From positions 248,001 to 312,000 of the forward strand of contig CAZZJS010000001.1 in assembly GCA_964654855.1 (NCBI GenBank): a stretch of 64,000 nt of DNA, in the 5' to 3' direction. The notes under the pieces were generated by a model that searched no databases, was not told the origin of the DNA, and saw nothing but the letters and a program-made list of their open reading frames with translations. Made by a program: the position numbers and the translations under genes. Origin of the DNA: JALZUV01 sp964654855 (GTDB taxonomy: Bacteria > Pseudomonadota > Alphaproteobacteria > Rickettsiales > JALZUV01). Every line of letters begins with the position of its first letter. Within the stretch, counting starts at the first letter, position 1. Positions 43,093 through 52,666 of the stretch are shown here, piece by piece.

Positions 43093-43995
43093 TTAGGCCA
43101 TTTTTCTTAACATTGCCAGTACCGTTTTGCGCGCAACGATCAAGGCAAGTAATCCGGTCAATGGCGGCAACAAGAACCACACAATTAAATGCATCCCTGT
43201 AATGGGAAAGTTGGGTAAAAGGGATGTATTTACTTCATTGATCGATAGGCCGACGATGAAAAATAGAGTCGCGGCAATGGCCACACCCACGAGCCCTCCG
43301 CGCATCCCAAGTAAGAAGGCGTTAAACTGAAATTGGCGTGCAATATAATCATCCTCTGCACCCACAGAGTGGAGTAATTGGATGGCCTTAATATGTAGTT
43401 TAAGCGCAGTTTTAGAGGTAAAAATAATAATCACTGTCGTTGCGACGACGACGAGCAATGCTAATAGATAAGCACCTAATTCCAAAATACGAATAAAGTT
43501 TAGATAATGCTCAAGCCAGCGCTCATGAGTATCTATCTGTACGTTAGGGAATTTCTTTTTTACTTTTTTCGTCAATGCTTTCACATCAAAGTTGCTGCGA
43601 TTTTCAAGTTTTACTTCCATCACTTTGGGAACATTCAGCGTTTCGATCAAATCCGTATCATTACCAAACCACGGTGCAATCATCTCGGCCACATTGCTTG
43701 TTTCCAATAAGCGTGTTTCGCTTATTCCATCTGTTTCGGTGAGTAGGTGTTCAAGAGATTTGAGTTTCTTATCTTTTAAGTCAGCCGGAACTTGTACCGT
43801 TAGCCACTCCGAGAAATCCTGTTTCTTATCTTCAAGTAGCTCACCGACCGTGATACCGCCGGCCAAAAAGAAAGCAGCCAGAAAGATCATCAAAGCGATG
43901 AAATAGGGTAGGTAGCGGTTTGCATCATCACGCGCAAAGGGGATATCTAGCCGAGGGGCAATGAATCGGCGTATCTGGCGTGCGGTAGAAACCAT
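43093..43995 (-). CDS. ftsX: FtsX-like cell division protein
   Basis: A 300-residue protein with the FtsX topology: one helix near the N-terminus (YLPYFIALMIFLAAFFLAGG), a periplasmic domain (WLTVQVPADLKDKKLKSLEH), and three C-terminal helices, including GAYLLALLVVVATTVIIIFT. The sequence LHIKAIQLLHSVGAEDDYIA corresponds to the conserved FtsX loop that contacts FtsE. FtsEX activates septal murein hydrolases. No ftsE lies next to it; instead grpE is 7 nt upstream. Confidence 0.87.
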   Translation of the reverse strand: MVSTARQIRRFIAPRLDIPFARDDANRYLPYFIALMIFLAAFFLAGGITVGELLEDKKQDFSEWLTVQVPADLKDKKLKSLEHLLTETDGISETRLLETSNVAEMIAPWFGNDTDLIETLNVPKVMEVKLENRSNFDVKALTKKVKKKFPNVQIDTHERWLEHYLNFIRILELGAYLLALLVVVATTVIIIFTSKTALKLHIKAIQLLHSVGAEDDYIARQFQFNAFLLGMRGGLVGVAIAATLFFIVGLSINEVNTSLLPNFPITGMHLIVWFLLPPLTGLLALIVARKTVLAMLRKMA

Positions 43996-44002
43996 TTTGC
44001 TA

Positions 44003-44749
44003 TTATGCTTCGGTTGAGATGGATTCAGCTTTATCGCCGCCTTTGGCCACGGTCACCATGGCAGGACGCAATAAACGATCATGAATGATATAACCCGCTT
44101 GCAACACTTGCGTTACGGTACCTGGCTCTGCCTCGGCATCTTCTATCTGTGCGACGGCTTGATGGTGGTTATGGTTGAACTTCTCGCCCATCGGGTCGAT
44201 TCGTACAATGCCGTTACCTTGGAAGATGCGGATTAACTCGTTATAAGTCATTTCTACGCCTTGCGCGAGTGTTTCGAGTTTAGCATCACCTTTACGTTCT
44301 TCTGGAGAAATGCTCTGTAAAGCGAGCTGCAGGTTCTCCACTACATTTACCATGTCACGAGCAAAGCTAGTAACAGCATATTTACGAGAGTCTGCTAATT
44401 CACGGTCTGAACGTTTACGCAAATTTTCCATTTCAGCCATCGCGCGGATGAGTTGGTCTTTCATGGTCGCGAGTTCATCTTCTTCTGCAGGCTCTTCTGC
44501 GTCAGAGGAAGTTTCGCCTCCATTTTCTGCCAAAGCTGCTGCGATCGCTTCTTGTACATCGGCGATTTCCTCAGGTGAAGGAGGGGTGCCTTCATCTGTC
44601 TTTGGTTGTTCAGGTTGATCCGCTTGCGACTCTTCTTTTGCTGCATGCAGTACTGCATTCATTTCAGCCGATAGAGGGTCTGTGTTAATGGAAGGTTCTG
44701 CACTCTCATTTTCTGGAGTTTCAGGAGTTTCTTCTGGGTTATTCATCAT
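44003..44749 (-). CDS. grpE: nucleotide exchange factor GrpE
   Basis: A 248-residue co-chaperone of DnaK. A long acidic, probably disordered N-terminal region (NPEETPETPENESAEPSINT and later) is followed by the coiled-coil dimer helix (RAMAEMENLRKRSDRELADS) and the beta-wing domain (YNELIRIFQGNGIVRIDPMG, VTQVLQAGYIIHDRLLRPAM). hrcA, its common upstream partner, is absent. It is divergent from rph and first in the operon that includes ftsX. Confidence 0.94.
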   Translation of the reverse strand: MMNNPEETPETPENESAEPSINTDPLSAEMNAVLHAAKEESQADQPEQPKTDEGTPPSPEEIADVQEAIAAALAENGGETSSDAEEPAEEDELATMKDQLIRAMAEMENLRKRSDRELADSRKYAVTSFARDMVNVVENLQLALQSISPEERKGDAKLETLAQGVEMTYNELIRIFQGNGIVRIDPMGEKFNHNHHQAVAQIEDAEAEPGTVTQVLQAGYIIHDRLLRPAMVTVAKGGDKAESISTEA

Positions 44750-44868
44750 TCTTCTAACTCATGATTTATTATGTTACCGACAATATCGTGATAATTGACT
44801 AAGTTTCAAGTGTACCGATGGATAAAATCGCTTATATCTAGTGGCAAATAATTATGAGAGAGCCTTTT

Positions 44869-45609
44869 ATGTCTAAACGTCCTTCTAATCGCGCTGTGGA
44901 TCAAATGCGCGAAATTACCATTACTTCTGATATTAGCCGTTATGCAGAAGGCTCTTGCGAAATTCGCTGTGGTCATACGGTTGTGCGCTGTACAGCCAGT
45001 GTTGATGAGAATGTTCCCGGTTGGATGCGTGGTAAAGGTAAGGGCTGGGTGACAGCAGAATATGGCATGTTGCCGCGCTCTACTCACAGCCGCATGGGGC
45101 GTGAAGCTGCTCGGGGTAAGCAGTCAGGACGTACACAGGAAATTCAACGCCTTATTGGCCGTAGCCTTCGCGCCGTGGTAGATATGGAAGCGCTAGGTGA
45201 GCGTCAAGTGGTGGTTGATTGTGACGTGATTGAAGCAGATGGCGGTACGCGTACAGCCTCTATCACCGGTGCTTATGTCGCTTTATATCAGGCAATGGCA
45301 CTCTTGGTAAAGCAAGGTGCGATTGAGACAATGCCGATTCGCGAGCCAGTGGCAGCGATTTCTTGTGGTATTCTAAATGACGAATGTATTCTGGATTTGG
45401 AATATGAAGAAGATTCAATTGCCGAAGCAGATGCGAATTTTGTGATGACGGCTTCAGGCAAGCTGATTGAGGTCCAAGGTACTGCCGAGCAAGATCCTTT
45501 CACGCGTAAACAATTTGATACGTTGCTAGACCTCGCCGAGAAGGGCGTGAAAGAGCTTTCCGTTTTACAAGAAGAGGCTTTGGAAGCGGCGCAAGCGAAG
45601 GCGGCTTAA
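44869..45609 (+). CDS. rph: ribonuclease PH
   Basis: A 246-residue phosphorolytic 3'-exonuclease that trims tRNA precursors. I choose the second ATG (44869) because GAGAG lies 8 nt before it; the ATG at 44854 would add five residues. Conserved parts are RPSNRAVDQMREITITSDIS, EYGMLPRSTHSRMGREAARG and VDCDVIEADGGTRTASITGA. Its stop overlaps the rdgB start (TAATG). Confidence 0.96.
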   Translation: MSKRPSNRAVDQMREITITSDISRYAEGSCEIRCGHTVVRCTASVDENVPGWMRGKGKGWVTAEYGMLPRSTHSRMGREAARGKQSGRTQEIQRLIGRSLRAVVDMEALGERQVVVDCDVIEADGGTRTASITGAYVALYQAMALLVKQGAIETMPIREPVAAISCGILNDECILDLEYEEDSIAEADANFVMTASGKLIEVQGTAEQDPFTRKQFDTLLDLAEKGVKELSVLQEEALEAAQAKAA

Positions 45610-46196
45610 TGTTTAAAGAATTAGTCATTGCTAGTCATAATGCGGGCAAAGTGCGCGAGATTGATGCGCTTCTTGCGCCGATGGGCGTGAAGGTGAAGTC
45701 GGCGGCAGAACTGAATTTGCCAGAGCCTGTTGAAGATGGCGATACGTTCGTGGCTAATGCGCTTATCAAATCGCAATCGGCATGTCGGGGGAGTGGTTTA
45801 ACCTCTTTAGCCGATGATTCCGGTTTAGCGGTACCGATGCTAGATGGTGCACCGGGTATCTATTCTGCACGTTGGGCAGGACCGAATAAAGATTTTGATA
45901 TTGCTATGGAGCGCTTGCAGGAGGAAGGGTGTGAAACCGGAACCTCAGCTTATTTTGTTTGCGTGCTAGCGCTTAGCCAACCGGATGCGGAAGATGTGGT
46001 ATTTGAAGGGCGAGTCGATGGTACACTCACTTTCCCAATGCGTGGCGAGAAAGGGTTTGGTTATGATCCTGTTTTTGTACCAGAAGGTTACGAAAAAACT
46101 TTTGCTGAAATGGACGTAGAAGCCAAGCAGAGTATGAGTCACCGCGCTCGTGCCTTCGAGAAATTTGTAACATTTATTGAGGCTTCAACGAAGTAA
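45609..46196 (+). CDS. rdgB: XTP/dITP diphosphatase
   Basis: A 195-residue HAM1/RdgB-family enzyme that removes non-canonical purine triphosphates. Motifs: VIASHNAGKVREIDALLAPM near the N-terminus, SLADDSGLAVPMLDGAPGIY, MRGEKGFGYDPVFVPEGYEK and MSHRARAFEKF. The rph-rdgB pair is conserved in alphaproteobacteria. Confidence 0.96.
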   Translation: MFKELVIASHNAGKVREIDALLAPMGVKVKSAAELNLPEPVEDGDTFVANALIKSQSACRGSGLTSLADDSGLAVPMLDGAPGIYSARWAGPNKDFDIAMERLQEEGCETGTSAYFVCVLALSQPDAEDVVFEGRVDGTLTFPMRGEKGFGYDPVFVPEGYEKTFAEMDVEAKQSMSHRARAFEKFVTFIEASTK

Positions 46197-46201
46197 TAAC
46201 T

Positions 46202-48208
46202 ATGCCGGTTTTATTCGCTCTTATACTCACTCTCTTTAGCTTTTCGTTACAAGCAGCACCTTCTGCTAAGACGGAGCATGCGAAAGTGACGTTAGTGAGC
46301 GAGGCTGCGGCGATTACGCCCGGCCAACCATTCAATATTGCCTTTGATTTTGAGCTAGACGATCATTGGCATATTTACTGGAAAAATCCTGGTGATTCTG
46401 GTCTTCCAGCAAGCGTGCATTGGGAACTTCCAAGCGGTTTTACAGTTGGTTCGCTACAATGGCCAACGCCTGAGCGTATTAAGGTCGAAGGGCTGATGAA
46501 TTACGGCTATGAAGGCAACCCAAGCCTTATTCAACGCATGATACCGCCCAATGGTTTAGAAGGCGAAGCCTTTAGTCAAGAAGGCAATGAAGTGATTCTA
46601 AATGCTAAATTAGAATGGTTGATTTGTAAGGATGTCTGCATACCTGAAAGTGCCGAAGTATCGCTAACATTACCCATTTCGAATAAACCTCTCGTTACAG
46701 AAGGTAGCTTTGATACGCGCCTTGCTGCGCTTCCAAAAACTTCACCTACGACTGCTACTTTTGAGGCGAAAGAAGATGCACTCTATTTGCAGCTTCCGTT
46801 TGAAGCTAAGAGTGATGCTTATTTCTATCCAGAAGTAGGCGGCGTGATTGAGCATGTAGAGCCGCAAGTTTTGCTAAAAGGCGAGGGCGTAAGCGTTCTG
46901 AAACTCACTAAGGGTATGCATGAAATTGATGGCAACCTTGGTGGTGTATTAGTTGCAGAGGCAGATTCGTTACAGATTCAAGCTGAACCAGGAACGGTGA
47001 TCGTTCCGCAAGCAGCGGAGCCAGTGGAGAGCTTATCTCTCATCACGGCGTTACTTTTCGCATTGTTGGGTGGATTACTGCTAAATGCGATGCCATGCGT
47101 GTTCCCTGTCTTATCGCTAAAAGCGCTTTCTATCTCGCGTAAAGCACTGGTGGAGACCAAAGAAGTACGTAAACAAGGACTGGCTTATTTGGTCGGTGTG
47201 TTAGTTTCATTCCTCGCTTTAGGTGGTGTGATGATTGCGCTGAAAACGGCGGGACACACATTGGGTTGGGGCTTTCAATTGCAATCTCCAGCCTTTGTCA
47301 CGGCGATGTTAATCGTATTCTTCTTACTAGGTTTATCGCTTATCGGTATGTTCCATTTACCTGTGTTAATGGGCAATGCTGCGCAAGATGCAGAACAAAA
47401 AGAAAGCACTAAAGGTAGCTTTCTAACGGGTGTGCTAGCGGTGCTTGTGGCGACGCCTTGCGCTGTTCCATTTATGGCACCTGCTGTAGGGTATGCTTTT
47501 GCCCAGCCTGCTACGATTACGCTACTGATTATGATTGCCTTAGGGGTTGGTTTAGCGCTTCCTTATGTGCTTCTCGCTTGGTTCCCCGCACTGCATAAAC
47601 GTTTGCCCAAGCCTGGAGCGTGGATGAATCGTTTTAAAGAATTTATGGCATTCCCAATGTTTGCTTCTGCTGCATGGTTGTTGTGGGTGTTAGCTCAGCA
47701 AGTTTCACTTGATAGTCTAGCAATGGTCTTAGCATCGCTTGTCGGATTGCCCTTCTTGATTTGGGTTGGGAAGCTATGGGCGAAGGTTTTGGCTGTATTG
47801 CTAGTTGGGTTCACCCTTTATGCCACTCACTGCGCGAGTTGTTCGAGTAATGTGGATAGTTACAAAGAGCTCTCTGAGCCTTTTACCCCGCAGCGTTTAA
47901 GCGAGTTGCGTTCAAGCGGTCAACCTGTCTTTGTGAATGCGACAGCCGCTTGGTGCATTACCTGCAAAGTCAATGAGCGTGTGGCTTTGCGCGATGCTAA
48001 AATTGCTGAAACATTCAAGGAGCAAGGCATCACTTATCTCGTCGCTGATTGGACGAACCGCGATAACGAGATTACCGAATGGTTAGAGCGTTATGGTCGC
48101 TCTGGCGTGCCACTCTATGTTTATTATCCGGCGGATGGTGGTAAAGAAATTGTACTTCCTCAGCTGTTAACCACTTCAACCATCCTCGATACAATTAAGG
48201 AGAAATAA
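46202..48208 (+). CDS. DsbD/ScsB-like thiol:disulfide interchange protein
   Basis: A 668-residue protein. After the signal peptide (LFALILTLFSFSLQA) there is a DsbC/DsbD alpha-type periplasmic domain (WHIYWKNPGDSGLP, LEWLICKDVCIPE). Next comes an eight-helix transmembrane domain holding the two redox cysteines NAMPCVFPVLSLKALS and ATPCAVPFMAPAVGYAFAQ, and then a C-terminal thioredoxin domain with CITC (ATAAWCITCKVNERVAL). It transfers electrons from cytoplasmic thioredoxin to the periplasm. The redoxin gene 1 nt downstream is its likely partner. Confidence 0.92.
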   Translation: MPVLFALILTLFSFSLQAAPSAKTEHAKVTLVSEAAAITPGQPFNIAFDFELDDHWHIYWKNPGDSGLPASVHWELPSGFTVGSLQWPTPERIKVEGLMNYGYEGNPSLIQRMIPPNGLEGEAFSQEGNEVILNAKLEWLICKDVCIPESAEVSLTLPISNKPLVTEGSFDTRLAALPKTSPTTATFEAKEDALYLQLPFEAKSDAYFYPEVGGVIEHVEPQVLLKGEGVSVLKLTKGMHEIDGNLGGVLVAEADSLQIQAEPGTVIVPQAAEPVESLSLITALLFALLGGLLLNAMPCVFPVLSLKALSISRKALVETKEVRKQGLAYLVGVLVSFLALGGVMIALKTAGHTLGWGFQLQSPAFVTAMLIVFFLLGLSLIGMFHLPVLMGNAAQDAEQKESTKGSFLTGVLAVLVATPCAVPFMAPAVGYAFAQPATITLLIMIALGVGLALPYVLLAWFPALHKRLPKPGAWMNRFKEFMAFPMFASAAWLLWVLAQQVSLDSLAMVLASLVGLPFLIWVGKLWAKVLAVLLVGFTLYATHCASCSSNVDSYKELSEPFTPQRLSELRSSGQPVFVNATAAWCITCKVNERVALRDAKIAETFKEQGITYLVADWTNRDNEITEWLERYGRSGVPLYVYYPADGGKEIVLPQLLTTSTILDTIKEK

Positions 48209-48209
48209 G

Positions 48210-48809
48210 ATGAAAAAACTAACGACTTTATTTGCAACATTTTTGCTTATGCCATTTATGGCTTTGGCAGCCGTTGAAACGGGCAAAGCTTCTCCTGATT
48301 TTACAGCGATGGATACGAATGGCGCGAAAGTAACGCTATCTGAACTCAAAGATGAGATTGTTGTGCTGGAATGGACAAACCATGATTGCCCCTTCGTGAA
48401 GAAATTCTATAGCCAAGGCGATATGCAAGCGATTCAAAAAGACTATACGGCTAAAGGCGTGAAATGGGTGCGTGTTATTTCGTCTGCCGTTGGTAAGCAG
48501 GGGCATGTAACCGATGCACAGGCGAATGAAATCGCAAGTGAGAAAGGTGCTGTGGCCACTCATACGATTCGTGATGAGTCAGGTGAAATTGGCCGTTTAT
48601 TTGGTGCGAAAACCACACCGCATATGTTTGTGATCGATAAAGCGGGTAAGGTTGCTTATCAAGGCGCAGTGGATGATATTCGTTCGCCAAGTCCTAGTAA
48701 AATTGCTGATGCAACGCCGCATTTAAAGAATGCATTAAATGATTTGCTTGCAGGTAATGTTGTGCAGGTCGCATCTAGCCAACCTTACGGATGCTCGGTT
48801 AAATATTAA
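48210..48809 (+). CDS. exported redoxin (AhpC/TSA-like) protein
   Basis: A 199-residue protein with a signal peptide (LTTLFATFLLMPFMALAA) and a thioredoxin-like fold: ASPDFTAMDTNGAKVTLSEL, then WTNHDCPFVKKFYSQGDM. It has a single active-site Cys (DCPF) in place of CxxC, and a C-terminal Cys in PYGCSVKY that could resolve it. The cis-Pro region is AKTTPHMFVIDKAGKVAYQG. It may be a periplasmic peroxidase or thiol reductant recharged by the DsbD-like protein. The gene is convergent with the family I gene, with 3 nt between stops. Confidence 0.9.
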   Translation: MKKLTTLFATFLLMPFMALAAVETGKASPDFTAMDTNGAKVTLSELKDEIVVLEWTNHDCPFVKKFYSQGDMQAIQKDYTAKGVKWVRVISSAVGKQGHVTDAQANEIASEKGAVATHTIRDESGEIGRLFGAKTTPHMFVIDKAGKVAYQGAVDDIRSPSPSKIADATPHLKNALNDLLAGNVVQVASSQPYGCSVKY

Positions 48810-48812
48810 AGA

Positions 48813-50594
48813 TTAGTGTCGGGTGACGCCTTCTGGTACGACTTCATCACTTGCGAGAAAGTCCTCGGGTTTAATCTTTCCGTCTTTACCTGCTGGTAGA
48901 TTATCGACGAAGGTTTTTTCGACTTTAGTTTCTTTCCCAGGAGCAGGCGCGACTTCTTTATCTTGCTTCGCTTCTGCAGGTGCTTTTACGGTTTCTGCTT
49001 GCTGAACTTGCTTTTCGTCATTGGCTTTCTCTGCTTTTGGAGAAAAGAGTGCATGTGACCCAAGTTCCGTAATTTTTGCTTCTACCATCGTGCGAATTTC
49101 ACTGCTGGTGTAATCAAGTTCATCAATGTTACCTGCATAGTGAGAGGCGATATTGATAATCTCTGCGCGATCTTGCGGCGGGGTAATGAGTATTTCACTC
49201 GCCACAGCTGAGATAAATTGCTTACCCAAAAGCTCCTCGCTATTGCTTCGGCCAGATTTTGAACTGATGCCATAAAGTGCGTTGGCAACGAGGAAGAATA
49301 ATCCTTGTGCAAGGTTGAACATCCAGAACTTATCGGCCATTTTTGTGTTATTGTAACGTCCTTTAAGAACCGAATCTTTCTCACCTTTAAGAGCTGTGAG
49401 TTCTTTTTGGGCCTCTTTTAATTCTTCAGTCAGGCCAACTGTTTTGCTCGCGGAAGCGGTATTCAATTCATGTGATAGGCGGTTCACTTTTGAGTAAGCC
49501 GTTTCGTCTATTTTTTTCAATTCATTAATCTTGCCCGCATCACTCGTGATGGTTTTGTTCATCATTTTCGCTTCGCCATTCAGTCCATCTTTCTTGCTGC
49601 CAAGCTTATTTTCGACGGTGTGCTTTTGCCAACGGTGCGTGCGCTCATCAAAAGCACCTGCAATCGAAGAGAGGTTATTTAATCCAGCGAAGAAGCCAGA
49701 AATAAGTAACGGCATTTGCTGTACTTTATAGCTGAAGCGTTTCCATGGAGATAAATTGGCAAGAGATTCTTTGGCCTCGGCAGGAGTTGCTACGCCAAGC
49801 TCTTCACGAATTTCAGAAGAACTTTTCTCAGGGATAGTGGCGCCTAAAGCAAATCCAGAGCCTACTAAAACACCCGCAGCTTTTTTATAGGTGTTGCTTT
49901 GTTTATGCCCTGCAATGGCTAGTGATGTGCCTGCAGCAACCTCTGAAGCTGATTTAATCGCAATGACTTTATTGTGCATAAAGTTACGTAAGCCTTGCCA
50001 ACTACCTTTAGGGCGATTCGTACCGGCAGAAAAAGTGCTACCAAAAGAGGGGGCTATTCCATTTTGTTTGAGGGCTTCGCCAAACCCGTGCATTACGGAA
50101 TCGTGCTTTTCCTTATCGCTTCGTTTGCCGAAAAGAAGCATTGAAGTATCGCCAATCGCGAAGAATAAACCACTTCGTAATTCGTCATTATCGCGACGGA
50201 ACCAGCCGCTAAGGGCGGTTGCAATATTACCAAACTGATAGAATACTGCAGAAAGCACCAAACTATTCGCACGAATTTCCTGCATCGCGCTGGGTTCGAC
50301 CTCTTGGCCGCTGGCAGAACGGCGGCTTTCACCTTTCACTGCTTCTGCTTTTTGTAGAGCTGTTAGGACTTCTTTTTCATGTTTGAAGTTACCTACACGT
50401 AAAACAGATTGCCCATCAATAATGTCGTAGCTAACTGATAACCCTTGATCGACCAGGGCAGTATCTAATGTCGTTTGTTTAATGCCTTCTTGTTGGCGTA
50501 GTATAATAACTGCTTCAGCTGCACGTCCCTTTTTCGTAGGAGCGAAGCGAGCTTCTTCAATAAGCGAATCAGGTTGGTTCCATTGATATTTCAT
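48813..50594 (-). CDS. family I-like membrane protein of unknown function (593 aa)
   Basis: The last gene of a four-gene coupled operon (TGATG overlap with the 350-aa gene). It is a distant relative of the 525- and 499-aa proteins: the N-terminus EEARFAPTKKGRAAEAVIIL parallels theirs, ELRSGLFFAIGDTSMLLFGK aligns with their FGNGINS block, and the segment near 480-530 (AVASEILITPPQDRAEIINI) matches their C-terminal helices. Extra features are a central coiled coil (LTEELKEAQKELTALKGEKD) and a further hydrophobic helix (WMFNLAQGLFFLVANALYGI). The tail is Lys/Pro/Glu/Ala-rich. I do not recognise it as any named family. Confidence 0.8.
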   Translation of the reverse strand: MKYQWNQPDSLIEEARFAPTKKGRAAEAVIILRQQEGIKQTTLDTALVDQGLSVSYDIIDGQSVLRVGNFKHEKEVLTALQKAEAVKGESRRSASGQEVEPSAMQEIRANSLVLSAVFYQFGNIATALSGWFRRDNDELRSGLFFAIGDTSMLLFGKRSDKEKHDSVMHGFGEALKQNGIAPSFGSTFSAGTNRPKGSWQGLRNFMHNKVIAIKSASEVAAGTSLAIAGHKQSNTYKKAAGVLVGSGFALGATIPEKSSSEIREELGVATPAEAKESLANLSPWKRFSYKVQQMPLLISGFFAGLNNLSSIAGAFDERTHRWQKHTVENKLGSKKDGLNGEAKMMNKTITSDAGKINELKKIDETAYSKVNRLSHELNTASASKTVGLTEELKEAQKELTALKGEKDSVLKGRYNNTKMADKFWMFNLAQGLFFLVANALYGISSKSGRSNSEELLGKQFISAVASEILITPPQDRAEIINIASHYAGNIDELDYTSSEIRTMVEAKITELGSHALFSPKAEKANDEKQVQQAETVKAPAEAKQDKEVAPAPGKETKVEKTFVDNLPAGKDGKIKPEDFLASDEVVPEGVTRH

Positions 50595-51646
50595 CAGATT
50601 GATACCCCAATTTCATCTTCGTGATCATAGCCTTTATTGCTCCAGCGTTTCTTTTCTTGTTCATCAGCAAAGCGAGTGATGGTGTTTGGTATAGCTTCTT
50701 CTTTAGAGGGTAGGCTAGTTCCTTTTGTCGTAGTAATCTCATCCTTAGGTGCTGCATTACCAGTATTAGCTGCAATGGGAGCTTCAGTTGGTATATCAGT
50801 TTTTTTATTGTCTCCCCATTTGATGACTTTCTCCATCACGGTAGAGGTAATTGCCGTACACCATGTGTCAAACATGATGAGTTCTGTCCAGTATTTAGTA
50901 CGGCTTTTGGCCATGTCAGAAAGCGCAGGTTTGCCATTCTTTTCACGGCTTGTGTTATTTCTGTTAATTATCCCATTTGCAACAAAGCTTCCTGCGGCAC
51001 CTGTAGCTCGACGAAAACCATAACGACCTTGAGTAGGTTCGTTTTTCATTAATTTCTCATCAATGCTTTCTGGTACTTGATTGATGACCATACTTGCCAC
51101 CATACCAGAGATACGACCTGCAATGACCTCACCCCATGTTTTGATAGGAGAATTGCGAAGTATTTCATAGCGTGCTTCGCGACTATTTATTTCAGCCTGA
51201 TCAGCTTTTGTGCCAGTGAAGCCATCAACCCACCCATCAAAGCGTTTACTTAAGCTAGCGCGGTTGTTCTCAAGCTGTTTGACAAAAAAGGCAGCGATAT
51301 GTCCACCTGTATTAAGAGTGGCGACAGCACCTGCAGTCTTTCCAAATTTATTATCTAACCATGTTTGTGTTTTCTTTAACCAGTCGGAGCTTTTAGTTGC
51401 CCAAGGTTTGTTTATTTTTTCAGCGAAATAGCTTGTTGGTTTGTCGGGTGTTTTTTTGTCAGGTGTGCCGCCCAAAAATAAATCAACAATAGCAAGTGAT
51501 AGCCCTAAATTGACTGCAAAGTTGACCACTTTATAAGTAATAAAGTCGAAAATCTGTTCGCCGCGTGTTGCCCTAGTAGGTGTTAATGAAGAGGCTTCAG
51601 TACCTGCCGCCCATTCAGTTTTATCAGAAGTTTTTTGAACAACCAT
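50594..51646 (-). CDS. family II membrane protein of unknown function (350 aa)
   Basis: The third gene of the operon. The N-terminus shows the family II motif EWAAGTEASS, then GEQIFDFITYKVVNFAVNLG. Hydrophobic segments lie near 36-58, 103-123, 174-190 and 253-276, suggesting four membrane helices. The second (AVATLNTGGHIAAFFVKQLE) and third (TWGEVIAGRISGMVASMVIN) align with those of the 418-aa protein. The loops are basic, and the C-terminus is charged and probably disordered. No signal peptide, catalytic motif or known domain is visible. Its start lies 3 nt after the stop of the 338-aa gene. Confidence 0.8.
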   Translation of the reverse strand: MVVQKTSDKTEWAAGTEASSLTPTRATRGEQIFDFITYKVVNFAVNLGLSLAIVDLFLGGTPDKKTPDKPTSYFAEKINKPWATKSSDWLKKTQTWLDNKFGKTAGAVATLNTGGHIAAFFVKQLENNRASLSKRFDGWVDGFTGTKADQAEINSREARYEILRNSPIKTWGEVIAGRISGMVASMVINQVPESIDEKLMKNEPTQGRYGFRRATGAAGSFVANGIINRNNTSREKNGKPALSDMAKSRTKYWTELIMFDTWCTAITSTVMEKVIKWGDNKKTDIPTEAPIAANTGNAAPKDEITTTKGTSLPSKEEAIPNTITRFADEQEKKRWSNKGYDHEDEIGVSI

Positions 51647-51649
51647 CTA

Positions 51650-52666
51650 CTACACCCCTACCTGTGTTTGTGTGGTTGATTGTTCAGCTTCAGCAAGACG
51701 TTTTGTGTTTTCTTCTACGTAACTTGCATTCCTAGGTTCAATTGCTGCCTTTTGCGGCTTCTTAGGCATAATTTTTGTATCTGTTTCAAGCTCCGGCTTT
51801 ACCTCAACAGTAGGCGTTGCCTTGCGTACGTAATCAGGAGTGTGAGTTTGAATTTTCTCGTGGCGATTTTTTTTGTTCTCTTTAGTGGCTTTGGCAAAAA
51901 ACTTACTTGATACGAATAATATAACGGCTGCAGCTGCAGTAGCCAAAAAGTCGAGCACTGCAACTTTTCCGAACTTTTCTGCTCTAAAACGGTTCTTTTC
52001 ACTCAGATTCTTATCTAACTTTTCTGCACCTTTAATAAATACGTTAGAGGTTTTATTTGAAAAATTTTCCATTTGATTTCCGAAAAACTTTTCAGCAGAT
52101 ACAAAAGTAAAAAATACAGCGCCCCAAGCTATTAAACGCGAAGGAAGAAGGCTAGCCCATGTTTGTTTTGGCTCCGCATCAATCTTCCAATCACCTATTT
52201 GTGCATCTGATGGGTGCGTATCGGTTCCAGGAGATCCGTATTTTTCATTCCAGTGCCTAACGAGTTGCTTCTTTTTTGATTCCAGTGCTTTGATTGGGAG
52301 TAGTGCTAAGTTTCCTGGAACCATGAGTGCTGTTGTCATTAGCACGCTGTCGACCATGCTCTTTTTTCCTAAGCTGGCGTCTTTTCCAGCTACTTTGTTA
52401 ATTAGCCCTTTCCAACCTTGGTTAAAGCTAACTTTTTCACCAGTCAGTGCTTTGCTTCCAGGGATTGTCTGGCTGCTAAATTTAAAGAGGTAACCTACGA
52501 CAATACCGGATAAAAATACTGCGATATCCGCGATACCAATATACGCAATTGAATTAAATATTTTCTCGCCAATGGTTTTCTTATGCACTGAGTTTTTAGG
52601 TGCTTCTTCGCTTGCCCATTGTTCATTAACTTTTTCGATGTTGTTATGTTTTGGAGTTTCTACCAT
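51650..52666 (-). CDS. family II membrane protein of unknown function (338 aa)
   Basis: The second gene of the operon, coupled to the 418-aa gene by a TAATG overlap. It has the family II opening NEQWASEEAPKN and KKTIGEKIFNSIAYIGIADI, and four hydrophobic segments at about 39-61, 107-125, 177-194 and 236-256. The second (LMTTALMVPGNLALLPIKAL) and third (ASLLPSRLIAWGAVFFTFVS) sit where the equivalents are in the other two. The C-terminal 80 residues are Lys/Glu-rich and hydrophilic. Unrecognised function. Confidence 0.78.
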   Translation of the reverse strand: MVETPKHNNIEKVNEQWASEEAPKNSVHKKTIGEKIFNSIAYIGIADIAVFLSGIVVGYLFKFSSQTIPGSKALTGEKVSFNQGWKGLINKVAGKDASLGKKSMVDSVLMTTALMVPGNLALLPIKALESKKKQLVRHWNEKYGSPGTDTHPSDAQIGDWKIDAEPKQTWASLLPSRLIAWGAVFFTFVSAEKFFGNQMENFSNKTSNVFIKGAEKLDKNLSEKNRFRAEKFGKVAVLDFLATAAAAVILFVSSKFFAKATKENKKNRHEKIQTHTPDYVRKATPTVEVKPELETDTKIMPKKPQKAAIEPRNASYVEENTKRLAEAEQSTTQTQVGV

